Positions 33,059 to 42,580 of a stretch of DNA of 64,000 bases are shown here, piece by piece. A program made the translations under genes and the position numbers. Numbering within the stretch: the first letter of the stretch is position 1; each line of letters starts with the position of its first letter. A model generated the notes under the pieces. It was not told where the DNA came from. It worked only from the letters and a program-made list of their open reading frames with translations, and did not search any database. This stretch comes from an uncultured Pseudoteredinibacter sp. (lineage in GTDB: Bacteria; Pseudomonadota; Gammaproteobacteria; Pseudomonadales; Cellvibrionaceae): contig NZ_CANMSS010000012.1 in assembly GCF_947500695.1 (NCBI RefSeq), forward strand, positions 88,087-152,086, given 5' to 3'.

Positions 33059-34516
33059 TTAGTCATTACACGGATATACGCCTTTAAAAGGGTCAAAACA
33101 TGTCCCCGGCTCGGGATCTTTTTCTTTAAACGCGGGTTTACCAATAAGCTTCATGGCGCCAGCATAATTGGCTAAGAGCCCATTCAGTGAACCATTGAAA
33201 TATCTATGGGTAGAAATACCGATAACAGGTAGACCAACAAGTGGTTTGGCGTCGGGGGCTGTGCTTTTTAAAATGTGTTTTTTTTCATTTTCCTTATTAC
33301 GCTTATAGTCAATGACCAGATGGCCATTGTTATGTGCCACCTTTATATTGCTAGAGACTGGGCCCATTTTTTTGTTTTTAAACCACAGTTCACTGCTATT
33401 TGTACAGCTCGCGCCAATAACATCATGTAATATTTTGGGGCGTGCTATGAAGTCTAGGGCTGGTTCCCGAACACCTTGGGATTCTCTATTGAAGTGACTA
33501 TATTCCGGCGATTCGCAGGCCTTAAGCTCGGCGTCGATTTTTTGTGTAAAAGGGGCGGAGGCCTGCGTTGTTGATACATGGTGCCGACGGGTGGGGTAGC
33601 TGAGATACCATCGAGTTCTAGCATTAACACTATTTTCTATAGTGTAGTCGCCACTTAGCTGGGGCTTCATAAAAATAGCGCTGGCCGCCTCTAGGCCGCT
33701 AGCAAAATCCAAGCTTAGGTAGCCTTCATTGCTGTGTAGGGTTGCAGTGGCAGGATTAGTATCGACAAAAGAGGGCGATTCATGGCCGGGTTTTGTGTGT
33801 ATTACCCGCTCGGTAAAGGCCCCAACGGCGGTGGCGTTGTAACTGATATTGGTCCCATCGGCTACATGGATAAATGAGGCCGTGCCGTGCAAGCCGCCAC
33901 TGGGCTTGCTAAGGCTTGCTTCATCAAAAAAAGCGCCACCTTCTTGCCAAGCGGCCGCTACCGTTTCGCAGCCTGCATTGCTTAATTTTCCTTTACGGCT
34001 GATGCCGGCCAATAACTCGGTTTGGCTGCTGTCAATCACACCCATTTCAAAAACTTCGATATGCCCTTGTCTTACCCTCTCTGGCACTTGATCATCGCTA
34101 GCCGGGGCGAAGTGTTCAAAACGCAAAGGGGTAAATTGGGCTGACCCCAGTTTCTGCATGCCAATATTACCGGGGTAGGTGCAGGAAAAATCGGCGGTGC
34201 CCAAATGGGCGCCATCTTCTGTGCTGGCAATTAGGGCGCTCCAGTGATCATAGGGTGCAAGGTAAAGGTTAAATTCCAGCACGATCTTAGAGTTTACACC
34301 TTCCATAATACGCACTCTTAGCGCTTTGCTTTCGTCTTTGCTGTTTACAATAGTGAGCAAGGTGGATTGTCCTTCGGCAGCGGTATAAGCCGGGAAGAGC
34401 AAAACCTGACCACTATCATTGGGGTTAATATGAATGGCTTGGCTAAGTTGGCTGGCGAATAGCATGGCCCATAACACAACACCAGATAGGCTTTTTACGA
34501 TTACTCTATTTCCCAT
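33059..34516 (-). CDS. Secreted protein, tandem paralogue 1, unknown function
   Basis: 485 residues with a signal peptide (cut near 'SQAIH'). Unknown family. The first 290 or so residues are almost identical to the upstream gene, including 'GQVLLFPAYTAAEGQSTLLT' and 'RVRIMEGVNSKIVLEFNLYL'; then short divergent and conserved stretches alternate. Shared parts include 'RWYLSYPTRRHHVSTTQA'; the last 150 residues differ widely. Beta-rich, with conserved cysteines, so probably periplasmic or surface-exposed. AAGGAAG ribosome site. It lies 47 bases after its paralogue in one transcript. Confidence 0.8.
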   Translation of the reverse strand: MGNRVIVKSLSGVVLWAMLFASQLSQAIHINPNDSGQVLLFPAYTAAEGQSTLLTIVNSKDESKALRVRIMEGVNSKIVLEFNLYLAPYDHWSALIASTEDGAHLGTADFSCTYPGNIGMQKLGSAQFTPLRFEHFAPASDDQVPERVRQGHIEVFEMGVIDSSQTELLAGISRKGKLSNAGCETVAAAWQEGGAFFDEASLSKPSGGLHGTASFIHVADGTNISYNATAVGAFTERVIHTKPGHESPSFVDTNPATATLHSNEGYLSLDFASGLEAASAIFMKPQLSGDYTIENSVNARTRWYLSYPTRRHHVSTTQASAPFTQKIDAELKACESPEYSHFNRESQGVREPALDFIARPKILHDVIGASCTNSSELWFKNKKMGPVSSNIKVAHNNGHLVIDYKRNKENEKKHILKSTAPDAKPLVGLPVIGISTHRYFNGSLNGLLANYAGAMKLIGKPAFKEKDPEPGTCFDPFKGVYPCND

Positions 34517-34563
34517 TTAAATCTTCCTTGTTGATGTACAGGGCTTCGCAAGCCATTAGTGGT

Positions 34564-35997
34564 CTAGTCGCAAAGCTGGCGACCTGAAGCTTGGTTTAAA
34601 CATGCGTCTTTAATGGCGGGCTTGCCTATAAGCCTCATGGCACCTGCATAATTCGCTAAGACACCACCAACCGATCCATTGACATAAATCTGAGTGGAGA
34701 AGCCTATTGCAGGTAGTCCTATAAGTATTTTAGCTTGGGTGTCTATGCTTTTTAAAATGTGGGCAGGATCTTTTCCCGCGCGTGTGTTGTATAGAAAATC
34801 AACAACTATATATCCATTTTCGAACACGGGTCTAAGTACTGGGTGGTCTTTGTATTCACTTGTGTCTTTGTTAAGTTCAAATACCATACTATTCGTGCAA
34901 GTTGTACCAATGCTGGCTTCCGGTGGTGGAGTAAGCAATGGATCTGCATACCTTGAGTTGATGTAAACTCCTTGTTCTTCCCTATTGTAGTAGAGATAGT
35001 CTGGTGACTCGCACGACCTCAGCTCTGTATCAATTTTTTGTGTAAAGGGTGCAGTGGCCTGTGTTGTTGACACATGATGTCGACGGGTGGGGTAGCTGAG
35101 ATACCATCGTGTGCTAGCATCAATCGTTCCAGCTCTAACAAAATCGCCTACTAGTTTCTCTTTCATAAAAATAGCACTGGCCGCTTCTAGGCCGCTGGCA
35201 AAGTCTAGATTCAGATAACCTTCGTTACTGTGTAAGGTTGCGGTGGCGGGATTGGTATCGACAAAAGAGGGCGATTCATGGCCGGGCTTTGTGTGTATAA
35301 CCCGGTCGGAAAAGGCTCCAACGGCGGTGGCGTTGTAGCTGATATTGGTGCCATCGGCTACATGGATAAATGAGGCCGTGCCGTGCAAGCCGCCACTGGG
35401 CTTGCTAAGGCTTGCTTCATCAAAAAAAGCGCCACCTTCTTGCCAAGCGGCCGCTACCGTTTCGCAGCCTGCATTGCTTAATTTTCCTTTACGGCTGATG
35501 CCGGCCAATAACTCGGTTTGGCTGCTGTCAATCACACCCATTTCAAAAACTTCGATATGCCCTTGTCTTACCCTCTCTGGCCCTTGATCATCGCTAGCCG
35601 GGGCGAAGTGTTCAAAACGCAAAGGGGTAAATTGGGCTGACCCCAGTTTCTGCATGCCAATATTACCGGGGTAGGTGCAGGAAAAATCGGCGGTACCTAA
35701 ATGGGCGCCATCTTCTGTGCTGGCAATTAGGGCGCTCCAGTGATCATAGGGTGCAAGGTAAAGGTTAAATTCCAGCACAATCTTAGAGTTCACGCCTTCC
35801 ATAATACGTACTCTAAGCGCTTTGCTTTCGTTTTTGCTGTTTACAATAGTGAGCAAGGTGGATTGTCCTTCGGCAGCGGTATAAGCCGGGAAGAGCAAAA
35901 CCTGACCACTATCATTGGGATTAATATGAATGGCCTGGCTAAGTTGGCTGGTGAACAACAACAGCAGGGCGTAAACAGCGACAATAATATGCTTCAC
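34564..35997 (-). CDS. Secreted protein, tandem paralogue 2, unknown function
   Basis: 477 residues. A GTG start is well supported by AAGGAG 7 bases upstream. After a different signal-peptide beginning, the mature part starts with the same 'LSQAIHINPNDSGQVLLFPA' as its downstream copy. The C-terminal part differs ('LSKDTSEYKDHPVL'-like region replaced in the other copy), yet both end with a similar 'NYAGAMKLIGKPA' / 'NYAGAMRLIGKPA' block. The DNA identity in the shared part is high, so duplication is recent or kept up by gene conversion. First gene of the pair. Confidence 0.8.
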   Translation of the reverse strand: MKHIIVAVYALLLLFTSQLSQAIHINPNDSGQVLLFPAYTAAEGQSTLLTIVNSKNESKALRVRIMEGVNSKIVLEFNLYLAPYDHWSALIASTEDGAHLGTADFSCTYPGNIGMQKLGSAQFTPLRFEHFAPASDDQGPERVRQGHIEVFEMGVIDSSQTELLAGISRKGKLSNAGCETVAAAWQEGGAFFDEASLSKPSGGLHGTASFIHVADGTNISYNATAVGAFSDRVIHTKPGHESPSFVDTNPATATLHSNEGYLNLDFASGLEAASAIFMKEKLVGDFVRAGTIDASTRWYLSYPTRRHHVSTTQATAPFTQKIDTELRSCESPDYLYYNREEQGVYINSRYADPLLTPPPEASIGTTCTNSMVFELNKDTSEYKDHPVLRPVFENGYIVVDFLYNTRAGKDPAHILKSIDTQAKILIGLPAIGFSTQIYVNGSVGGVLANYAGAMRLIGKPAIKDACLNQASGRQLCD

Positions 35998-36093
35998 TTG
36001 CAGCTCCTTAATCCTTGGAAGTACCCGTATTGTTAGCCACTGAATGATAAGCTAACTCCTAAGCTTTGTAGTATAAAACCTGCTCTATATTAG

Positions 36094-36330
36094 ACCAAGC
36101 CCTTAAATTCACTTATTAGCGGTTTTGTCGGCGTTTGTACGTCTGTTGCCGTGTTTGCCACGCTGAGAATTACAAAAGCTGTGAAATATCCGCTAGTTGC
36201 TTTCGGATACTTGCTTTTGCTTCCCTTCTTTGGGCTTTTGCTAAGTAACCGAGCTAGTCGTACGCTGTTCAAAACTGCTAAATATGATAAGTTTCATTTT
36301 TTAATGCCTGTATTTCGGTGTAATCCATGA
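36094..36330 (+). pseudogene. Open frame for a small membrane segment, no start codon
   Basis: A 78-codon open frame directly upstream of, and overlapping, the M20 gene start. It encodes a convincing membrane helix with a basic flank: 'YPLVAFGYLLLLPFFGLLLS' followed by 'NRASRTLFKTAKYDK'. There is no ATG, GTG with ribosome site or TTG at a suitable place, so it is probably the 3' remnant of a lost membrane-protein gene. The minus-strand frame here (36090-36272) is less convincing. Confidence 0.3.
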
Positions 36331-37643
36331 TTTTGAATGTGAACAAAATGACGTCTTGTAAGCTACTGTGTTTGGCGGTATTCGCAATGTCTTCCTTTGC
36401 CAGGGCTGAACTGAGTGCTATAGAAGAAGAATTGGCGCTCCGTGTTGAGGCTCAGCTAGCTATGGCAAGCGCTGAGTTGAAGCAAGCAGTAAACATCAAC
36501 AGCGGTACCATGAACTTTGCCGGTGTTGAAAAAGTTGGCCGTCTCTATCAACAGCAATTTGATGAACTGGGTTTTCGTACCGAATGGCTACCGGGTGAAG
36601 CCTTCAATAGAGCTGGGCATTTGCAGGCCAGTTATGGCAGCAAGGGGCCGAAGATTTTGATGATTGGCCATTTGGATACCGTTTTTACCAAAGAAAGCGC
36701 TTTTCAAGAATACCGTGATCTAGGTGATGGCAAAGTCGCAGGCCCCGGTATTACCGATATGAAGGGCGGTAATACGATTGTGGTGGCGGCTTTGCGAGCC
36801 TTGAAGGCCGAGGGCTTATTGGATCAGCTGCAAGTTCGTGTGGTGTTTACTGGCGATGAGGAAAGTAGTGGTCGTCCATTATCGCTATCTAAGCAGGCTT
36901 TAATTGAAGGTGCTAAGTGGGCCGATATTGCCTTGGGTTTTGAAGATGGCGATAGCAGTATTAAAACGGCCGTGATTGCACGCCGAGGCTCTTCCGGTTG
37001 GAATTTAAAAATTAAGGGCCGGCCGGCGCATTCTTCGCAAGTGTTTAGCGACGATGTGGGCTATGGTGCGGCTTATGAGATGGCGCGTATTTTAAATCAG
37101 TTTCGTGAGCAGCTAGATGGCCTTGGCTCGGTAACCGTTAATCCGGGGTTGCTGTCGGCGGGTAATGCCCAAGAAGAGTTTGCGATGAATAATTCGGTCG
37201 CGGCATCAGGTAAGAGTAATATCGTGTCGCAATGGGGCTATGTAAAAGGTGATATTCGTACCTTGAGCCCAGAAGAGCTTGCTAAGGCGCAGCAAATTAT
37301 GCGTGATATTGTTAGTCAAAATCTTAAGCATACTTCGGCCGAGTTAGTCTTTGCTGAGGGTTATCCACCAATGCCGCCGACGGATGCCAACCGAGCTTTG
37401 TTAAAGCAATATAGCCAGGTGAGCGAAGATTTAAACTACGGACCGGTAGCGCCGGTTAATCCTCGCAAGGCTGGTGCGGCTGATATTTCTTTTGCGGCGG
37501 ATCATGTGGAAATGGCATTAGATGGTTTGGGTTTGATGGGCTCAGGTGGTCATACAGTTGATGAAGTAGCCGATATGGATAGCTTTAAGAAGAATATTCA
37601 AAAAGCCGCCATATTGATGCATCGCCTGGCTCGTGAAAAATAA
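36327..37643 (+). CDS. Secreted M20 family metallopeptidase (carboxypeptidase G2-like)
   Basis: 438 residues with a signal peptide cut near 'SFARAEL'. M20 di-zinc site residues are visible: 'HLDTVF' (H115, D117 region), 'GPGITDMKGG' (D144), 'TGDEESSG' (E178/E179) and 'GGHTVDE' near the end; the inserted dimerisation domain lies between. Closest type is glutamate carboxypeptidase (CPG2), which removes C-terminal glutamate from folates or peptides, acting in the periplasm. A second ATG at 36348 is an alternative start. Followed by an AraC regulator, which may control it. Confidence 0.9.
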   Translation: MILNVNKMTSCKLLCLAVFAMSSFARAELSAIEEELALRVEAQLAMASAELKQAVNINSGTMNFAGVEKVGRLYQQQFDELGFRTEWLPGEAFNRAGHLQASYGSKGPKILMIGHLDTVFTKESAFQEYRDLGDGKVAGPGITDMKGGNTIVVAALRALKAEGLLDQLQVRVVFTGDEESSGRPLSLSKQALIEGAKWADIALGFEDGDSSIKTAVIARRGSSGWNLKIKGRPAHSSQVFSDDVGYGAAYEMARILNQFREQLDGLGSVTVNPGLLSAGNAQEEFAMNNSVAASGKSNIVSQWGYVKGDIRTLSPEELAKAQQIMRDIVSQNLKHTSAELVFAEGYPPMPPTDANRALLKQYSQVSEDLNYGPVAPVNPRKAGAADISFAADHVEMALDGLGLMGSGGHTVDEVADMDSFKKNIQKAAILMHRLAREK

Positions 37644-37702
37644 TGCCATAAGAAAGCAGCACAGCGAAACCAGAATAAAAACTACAGCATAGAGCACGCG
37701 CT

Positions 37703-38755
37703 TTGATAGAAGAGTTAGAGCCAAGTTATCTGCATATTCCCACTATTCCAGCGGGCTTTCTGCAGCATTTGGCCGAGCCCTTACTAGCGGAAGATCGCTT
37801 TCCTGCTGCTTTACTCGACGATTATCAATGCTTGTTAGCTCTTGATAAATTGACGGTTGCTCAGTACAGCGATTTCAGCGAACAGCTTTGTCTGCACACC
37901 CAGGATGAATGGCTTGGGCTACTGGATAAGGCTGTGCCGCTGGGCAGTCATGTTGCCTTATTACATCTGTTGCATCCAAGCCCTGATCTTTTTACCGCCC
38001 TATCCAATGTAAATCGTTTCTTTAGTTTGTTTCTTGATGGTGAGGAGCAGTTATTAGATTTATCGCAGTGGCAAACGGAACAAAAGGTTTACATGGGGAT
38101 ATGTACAAAGGTTGAGCATTTAGAAATTGTTAGCTTGATGCGCGTGTTGAAGTTGAGTTCATGGCTATGTCAGGAGCAGCTTCCGCTAAAGAGCTTGAGT
38201 TTTAGTTTTGCCCCCACTCAGTTTGATAAAGAGTTTGCCTATTTATTTGGTGCCTGGCCGGATTATCAACAGCCGCGTGCTTGCATTCAGTTTCACCCTA
38301 GTGTTTTGAATAAAGCCGTAGCCCCTGCTATTGATGCCGAGCAGTACGCTAAAGATAATCGAGTGCACTCATTATTGTGGCGCAATGAGAGTGATCTGCA
38401 AAAAATGGTCTATGGCGATATTGCCGCACATCTTCATGAGGCTGCCTTTTCTGCTGATCATGTCGCTGAGCGATTGCATTTATCGAAAGCGACATTGGGG
38501 CGTCGTTTAAAAGAAAAGGGCAGCAGCTATTCCGATATTCTATCGCAGGTTAGAAAAGATAAGGCTTTGCAGTACCTGCATAGCGCTGATGCTGGGGCCT
38601 CGGCGAATGCGATGAGTATAGAGCAGCTTGCTGAAGCGCTAGGTTATATCGAAATGGCTTCTTTTAGTCGAGCCTTTAAATCGTGGTTTGATTGCTCCCC
38701 CAAACAGTATTGGCAGCGCTATCATGCAAGGCGCTCAGCTACTGTCAAAAAATAA
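37703..38755 (+). CDS. AraC-family transcriptional regulator
   Basis: 350 residues. The C-terminal AraC HTH (about 250-340) is clear: 'FSADHVAERLHLSKATLGRR' and 'IEQLAEALGYIEMASFSRAF', ending in 'KSWFDCSPKQYW'. The N-terminal 230 residues are of the arabinose-binding-like type. TTG start by default: no better start lies before the conserved region, and the ribosome site is weak. It sits between an M20 peptidase and a PhyH dioxygenase on the same strand and may regulate either. Confidence 0.85.
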   Translation: MIEELEPSYLHIPTIPAGFLQHLAEPLLAEDRFPAALLDDYQCLLALDKLTVAQYSDFSEQLCLHTQDEWLGLLDKAVPLGSHVALLHLLHPSPDLFTALSNVNRFFSLFLDGEEQLLDLSQWQTEQKVYMGICTKVEHLEIVSLMRVLKLSSWLCQEQLPLKSLSFSFAPTQFDKEFAYLFGAWPDYQQPRACIQFHPSVLNKAVAPAIDAEQYAKDNRVHSLLWRNESDLQKMVYGDIAAHLHEAAFSADHVAERLHLSKATLGRRLKEKGSSYSDILSQVRKDKALQYLHSADAGASANAMSIEQLAEALGYIEMASFSRAFKSWFDCSPKQYWQRYHARRSATVKK

Positions 38756-38836
38756 CAAATTTCTGCAAGTATTCGACTTTCCAGGTTTTCCACGTCGCCC
38801 TATATTATCGCTATAACGATTAGCCGGGAGGACACC

Positions 38837-39691
38837 ATGAGTGATGTCTTAAAATCAGATGTCTACCATAGTATGGAGACAGCCAGTAAATATAAGAAAA
38901 CCCAGTCCAATGCGAAAGATCGTGTAGATCAAGAGCTGTTACAGCAGTATTTAGATAAACTGATGCAAGATGGCTATGTAGTGGTACCAGATCTCTTAAA
39001 CCAAGAGCAGCTTGATATTATCCGTGAAGAAGTCACGCCTATGTTAAACCATAAGGGGCGTAATTTTTTTGAGGGTGAGCTTACTCAGCGGATTTATTCG
39101 GTTATGGCAAAAACCTTCGCATTGAATCCGATGGTTGAGCATCCGATGATCTTGGCTTTACTTGATGCGGTTTTGATGCCGAGCTATTTATTGTCTCAGT
39201 TGCAGGTTATCAATATTTTACCCGGTGAAAAGCAACAGCCGCTTCATGCCGATGATGGCTATGTGCAAATGCCGCGTCCAAGAAAGTGTGTCAGTGCCGC
39301 TACGGTGTGGGCTATTGATGACTTTACGGCGGAAAACGGCGGCACGATGGTTATTCCAGGCTCCCATAATTGGGGTGATAAGCATCCAGATGAAAGTGAT
39401 TTAAAGAATCAAGTTCATTGTGAAATGAAAGCGGGCTCGGCGGTATTTTTCTTGGGAACCTTGTGGCACGGTGGTGGTGCTAATGTTTCTGATCAGCCTC
39501 GCTTAGCGGCTACGGCGCAATACTGTGAGGGTTTTATTCGGCCGCAAGAGAATTTTAGTTTGTCTGTGCCTTTAGAGCGAGCGGCGCAATGCTCGGAGGA
39601 TATAAAACGAATGTTGGGCTATTCCATCTTTGGGCCGTTTATGGGCATGGTTGATGGGAAGCATCCTAAGCGTTTGTTGGAGCCGTTTTAA
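38837..39691 (+). CDS. Phytanoyl-CoA dioxygenase (PhyH) family protein
   Basis: 284 residues of the Fe(II)/2-oxoglutarate PhyH fold. The iron ligands are visible: H137-x-D139 in 'QPLHADDGYV' and H211 in 'GTLWHGGGANVS', with R222 in 'QPRLAA' for 2-oxoglutarate. 'IPGSHNWGDKHP' is another family motif. It hydroxylates an unknown small molecule, possibly a lipid or secondary metabolite. GGGAGGA ribosome site 5 bases before the ATG. Cytoplasmic. Confidence 0.9.
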   Translation: MSDVLKSDVYHSMETASKYKKTQSNAKDRVDQELLQQYLDKLMQDGYVVVPDLLNQEQLDIIREEVTPMLNHKGRNFFEGELTQRIYSVMAKTFALNPMVEHPMILALLDAVLMPSYLLSQLQVINILPGEKQQPLHADDGYVQMPRPRKCVSAATVWAIDDFTAENGGTMVIPGSHNWGDKHPDESDLKNQVHCEMKAGSAVFFLGTLWHGGGANVSDQPRLAATAQYCEGFIRPQENFSLSVPLERAAQCSEDIKRMLGYSIFGPFMGMVDGKHPKRLLEPF

Positions 39692-39717
39692 AATAAGTAA
39701 GTTGCAAGCATAAAGAA

Positions 39718-39745
39718 GGGGTCAGAACCCAAGGTTTCTGACCCC
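39718..39745. repeat. GGGGTCAGAAC hairpin, REP-like or bidirectional terminator
   Basis: GGGGTCAGAA / TTCTGACCCC ten-base stem, extended by CC/GG with a one-base bulge, between the convergent dioxygenase and acylase genes. Palindromes reading GGGGTCAGA...TCTGACCCC are widespread in gammaproteobacteria near REP-associated transposase genes. There is no T run. Confidence 0.55.
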
Positions 39746-39760
39746 GTTGTTGAGCGAGGA

Positions 39761-42343
39761 TTAGGGCTTATTCGCGCGCAGTTTAAATTCTACGCTAGGT
39801 AGATTTTCACCGAATAGCTCAATTGGACGCCACTGTTGCTGGCTGAACAATTTACTCTGGTCAATAAAATGCGGCGATTCAGGATCATGGGCTTGGCCAT
39901 AGCTTAGGAACATTTCACCCTTTGGACCTTGCTCATCAAACTGCAATGCCATCACAAAACTGGATCCGTAGTTTACTGGATAGCCAGAAACTGATTGCTC
40001 AGCTTGCTGACGAGTTCGCAGCGGGCTAAAGGGTTGTTTGCTGGCCGCTTTGCCGATATCCACCAAAGCCAACTCTGAATGACCACGATTACGTGCACGA
40101 GTATGGGAGTAGTTAAAAATACCTTCCCAAGAATAACCACCACTAATAGCAATGGGCTCTAGGCCTGCGGCTTTAGGAATATTTTGAATATCACCCAGTT
40201 TTGCATCCAGCGCTACTGCATTGTCTTCCAATCGTTTCGCCGCTTTGGCAAGAGCCAGCAACACTTCATCTTGCTCTGCGTTAGTCGCAGGGGCTAGGCC
40301 ACCGGGTGTCATTGCGGGTTTAGCAGGGTCAAAGGCATTGGCGAACAGTTTATCATTAAGGTCACGATGACCACGTACACGGAACTCTGCCAAAAACTCA
40401 CGCATTAAATGTGCGCCTTGGCTATCAAGCAGATAGCGGCCATCCCAATTTTTTAGGCTGTCACATGCGGCTGATAAATCATATTCGCCGCTGCCCAAAG
40501 TTTGCAGCGGGGAGGCTTCACAGCGCTCGGCTAGGCTGGCTCGAAGCTGTTGGCCAAACAAAGAATGATTGTCAGTGAAAACAGATTTTAGCTCTTCGTA
40601 ACTAAATAAATTGTCCTCGCCGGCCGGCTTGTCTGCGCTACGATTACTGATCAATAGGGCATTAAAGCGTGTACGAGGACTGCGATGGCTGCGCTCCGGG
40701 CCGTAAACAATACTAAAGCCTTCCAAGGGTTCTTCAATATGACTCAGCCAATGGCTGGAGTTAGCATTAAATACATAGTCATTACGCAAAGCCTGTGGCG
40801 CCTCCTGAATTGGAATTAAGCCGCTTTGGCGAGCGCCTTCGGTGGGCTGCCATTCAAAGGCCGCTTTATTTCCTGGCAGTAACATGGCACCGCCGCCGTC
40901 ACGCCATAACCCGGCAAGTTCTGGGCTATGCATGGCTTTGCGCCAATAGCCTTCAGCTGCTTCGCTGAGCTTAGGTGTTTGAGTGCCATCGATATACAGA
41001 ACTCGTCCGTCTTTGGCGGCCATCATCGTATTCACCCAAGGGATGGAACGATGATCGCTAAAGGCTTGTAAGAACTCTTCTGGGCTCTGCGCTTTGGCCA
41101 TGGCAACCCAATGACTGAGCATGCCGGTATTATCTAAATTGGCGTCGCGAATGCTGATGGCCGATTTATCTGTCCAAGCAAGGCTGGGGGCCAGCGAACC
41201 TAGATTAACAATAGGGCCGAAATGGCTGTTGTAGACAGTATGCTCTTGGGTTTGCGGCTCGTTGTCACCCTCTGGGCTGCCAGCCGGAGCTTTTACTTTT
41301 ATGCTAACCGTTTTGGCGGTGATATCTTTAAAGCCATCCTCATAGCGGTAGCGCATCGGGTTGCTAGGATCTAGCTCAAGTTGATATAGGGTAAAGCGCT
41401 TGGATTGAGATACTGTGTGGGTCCAGCCTAGGTTTTCATTGAAACCAATGCTTACCCCGGGCAAACCAATCATGCCGACACCGGCAATATTGAGCTCGCC
41501 TGGGATGGTGAGGTGCTGTTGGTAGAAACGCAACTCGCCATCATAGGGGAAGTGAGGGTTGGCCATTAGCAAGCTGTTTGCATCACTGGCTTTCTCTTTA
41601 CCGATTGCCCAGCCATTACTGCCAATGCCTCGGGAGGTCAATAAATGTTCAGCATCCAAGCTAGGTGCTGTAAGGCTAACTTTTTCTCCAGGTGGTTTTG
41701 CTGATGCAATAGCCCCTAGAAAAGCTCGGCTGCTCGATAGCAATGCCAAATCCATATGGTAGGCCAATAAATCTTCCACGGTGATGGTGCTTACCCAATC
41801 CGCATTGCGGCAAGGGGAGGGATATTGGCTTGGATCTTCGCGTTCACTGAGATTTTTATTAAAGCCGTCAACATAGCCTTGCAATAAGTTCTGCATATCT
41901 GGCTGCAGGGCAGGGTAAAGAGTCTTAGCACGATCAAGCAAGCCAAGGGATTTATAGGCTACATCGGCCAAGATGTATTTATGCTTTGGGCCGGCTCCTA
42001 AATAAAGCGCTGCCTCGCCCCTAACATTTCGGATTTGCTCAGACAGTGTGCAAAGGTTTTCTCTAGCTTGCATATAGCCGCTGGCATAGCCCAAGCTGCC
42101 GTAGTCCTTGGCCACGATATGAGGCACAGCATATTTATCCAAATGCACATCGGCCGAGTAGTGGTAGTTTTTTTCTGAGGCTTTAGTTTCTACCTGCTTG
42201 GTCGGCTCATCCTGTTGGCTGCAGGCGCTTAATAGGCCAAGGCCAATCGCGCATAGTGGCAGGGTGTAGCGTTTATGGTTTATTTGCGCAGGGTATTTGG
42301 CAATTTGAGCCATTAATCGTTTGGGCATTTGCGAGTCCTTCAT
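39761..42343 (-). CDS. Penicillin-acylase-family (Ntn hydrolase) lipoprotein
   Basis: 860 residues. A lipobox 'LGLLSAC' (C41) points to a lipid-anchored periplasmic or outer-membrane protein. The Ntn-hydrolase precursor cleavage site is 'GIG-SNGWAIG', with S242 becoming the catalytic N-terminal serine of the beta subunit. Flanking 'ANPHFPYDGELRFYQQHL' and 'GVGMIGLPGVSIGFNENLGW' are typical of the family. Members hydrolyse beta-lactam side chains, acyl-homoserine lactones or other N-acyl amides; the substrate is open. Quorum quenching or acyl-peptide hydrolysis are candidates. Monocistronic, with its own promoter region at 42344-42580. Confidence 0.92.
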   Translation of the reverse strand: MKDSQMPKRLMAQIAKYPAQINHKRYTLPLCAIGLGLLSACSQQDEPTKQVETKASEKNYHYSADVHLDKYAVPHIVAKDYGSLGYASGYMQARENLCTLSEQIRNVRGEAALYLGAGPKHKYILADVAYKSLGLLDRAKTLYPALQPDMQNLLQGYVDGFNKNLSEREDPSQYPSPCRNADWVSTITVEDLLAYHMDLALLSSSRAFLGAIASAKPPGEKVSLTAPSLDAEHLLTSRGIGSNGWAIGKEKASDANSLLMANPHFPYDGELRFYQQHLTIPGELNIAGVGMIGLPGVSIGFNENLGWTHTVSQSKRFTLYQLELDPSNPMRYRYEDGFKDITAKTVSIKVKAPAGSPEGDNEPQTQEHTVYNSHFGPIVNLGSLAPSLAWTDKSAISIRDANLDNTGMLSHWVAMAKAQSPEEFLQAFSDHRSIPWVNTMMAAKDGRVLYIDGTQTPKLSEAAEGYWRKAMHSPELAGLWRDGGGAMLLPGNKAAFEWQPTEGARQSGLIPIQEAPQALRNDYVFNANSSHWLSHIEEPLEGFSIVYGPERSHRSPRTRFNALLISNRSADKPAGEDNLFSYEELKSVFTDNHSLFGQQLRASLAERCEASPLQTLGSGEYDLSAACDSLKNWDGRYLLDSQGAHLMREFLAEFRVRGHRDLNDKLFANAFDPAKPAMTPGGLAPATNAEQDEVLLALAKAAKRLEDNAVALDAKLGDIQNIPKAAGLEPIAISGGYSWEGIFNYSHTRARNRGHSELALVDIGKAASKQPFSPLRTRQQAEQSVSGYPVNYGSSFVMALQFDEQGPKGEMFLSYGQAHDPESPHFIDQSKLFSQQQWRPIELFGENLPSVEFKLRANKP

Positions 42344-42580
42344 TGTTATTATCTCGTGAGATAGCGGTCAGTATATCGCGCTACTTGTGTAATAAAACCG
42401 ACTTTGTTCAGAATTTCATTTCTCTGGTACGTGAGGGTGAAAATGTGCAGGAGCGGGCTACACTTAAGGTATCTTTGAATTTGCATCCGAGCGGTGGGTA
42501 GAGCTGGCTTAATATTTGAAGGAATATGCCGATAGCATGCTTATGGCTCCGTTTTTGTATTACATAGGCAATTTTGTTTC

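Noticed and set aside
33312..35587. Plus-strand frames repeated in both secreted paralogues
   Set aside because: They are antisense to the two paralogous genes and are duplicated only because the genes are.
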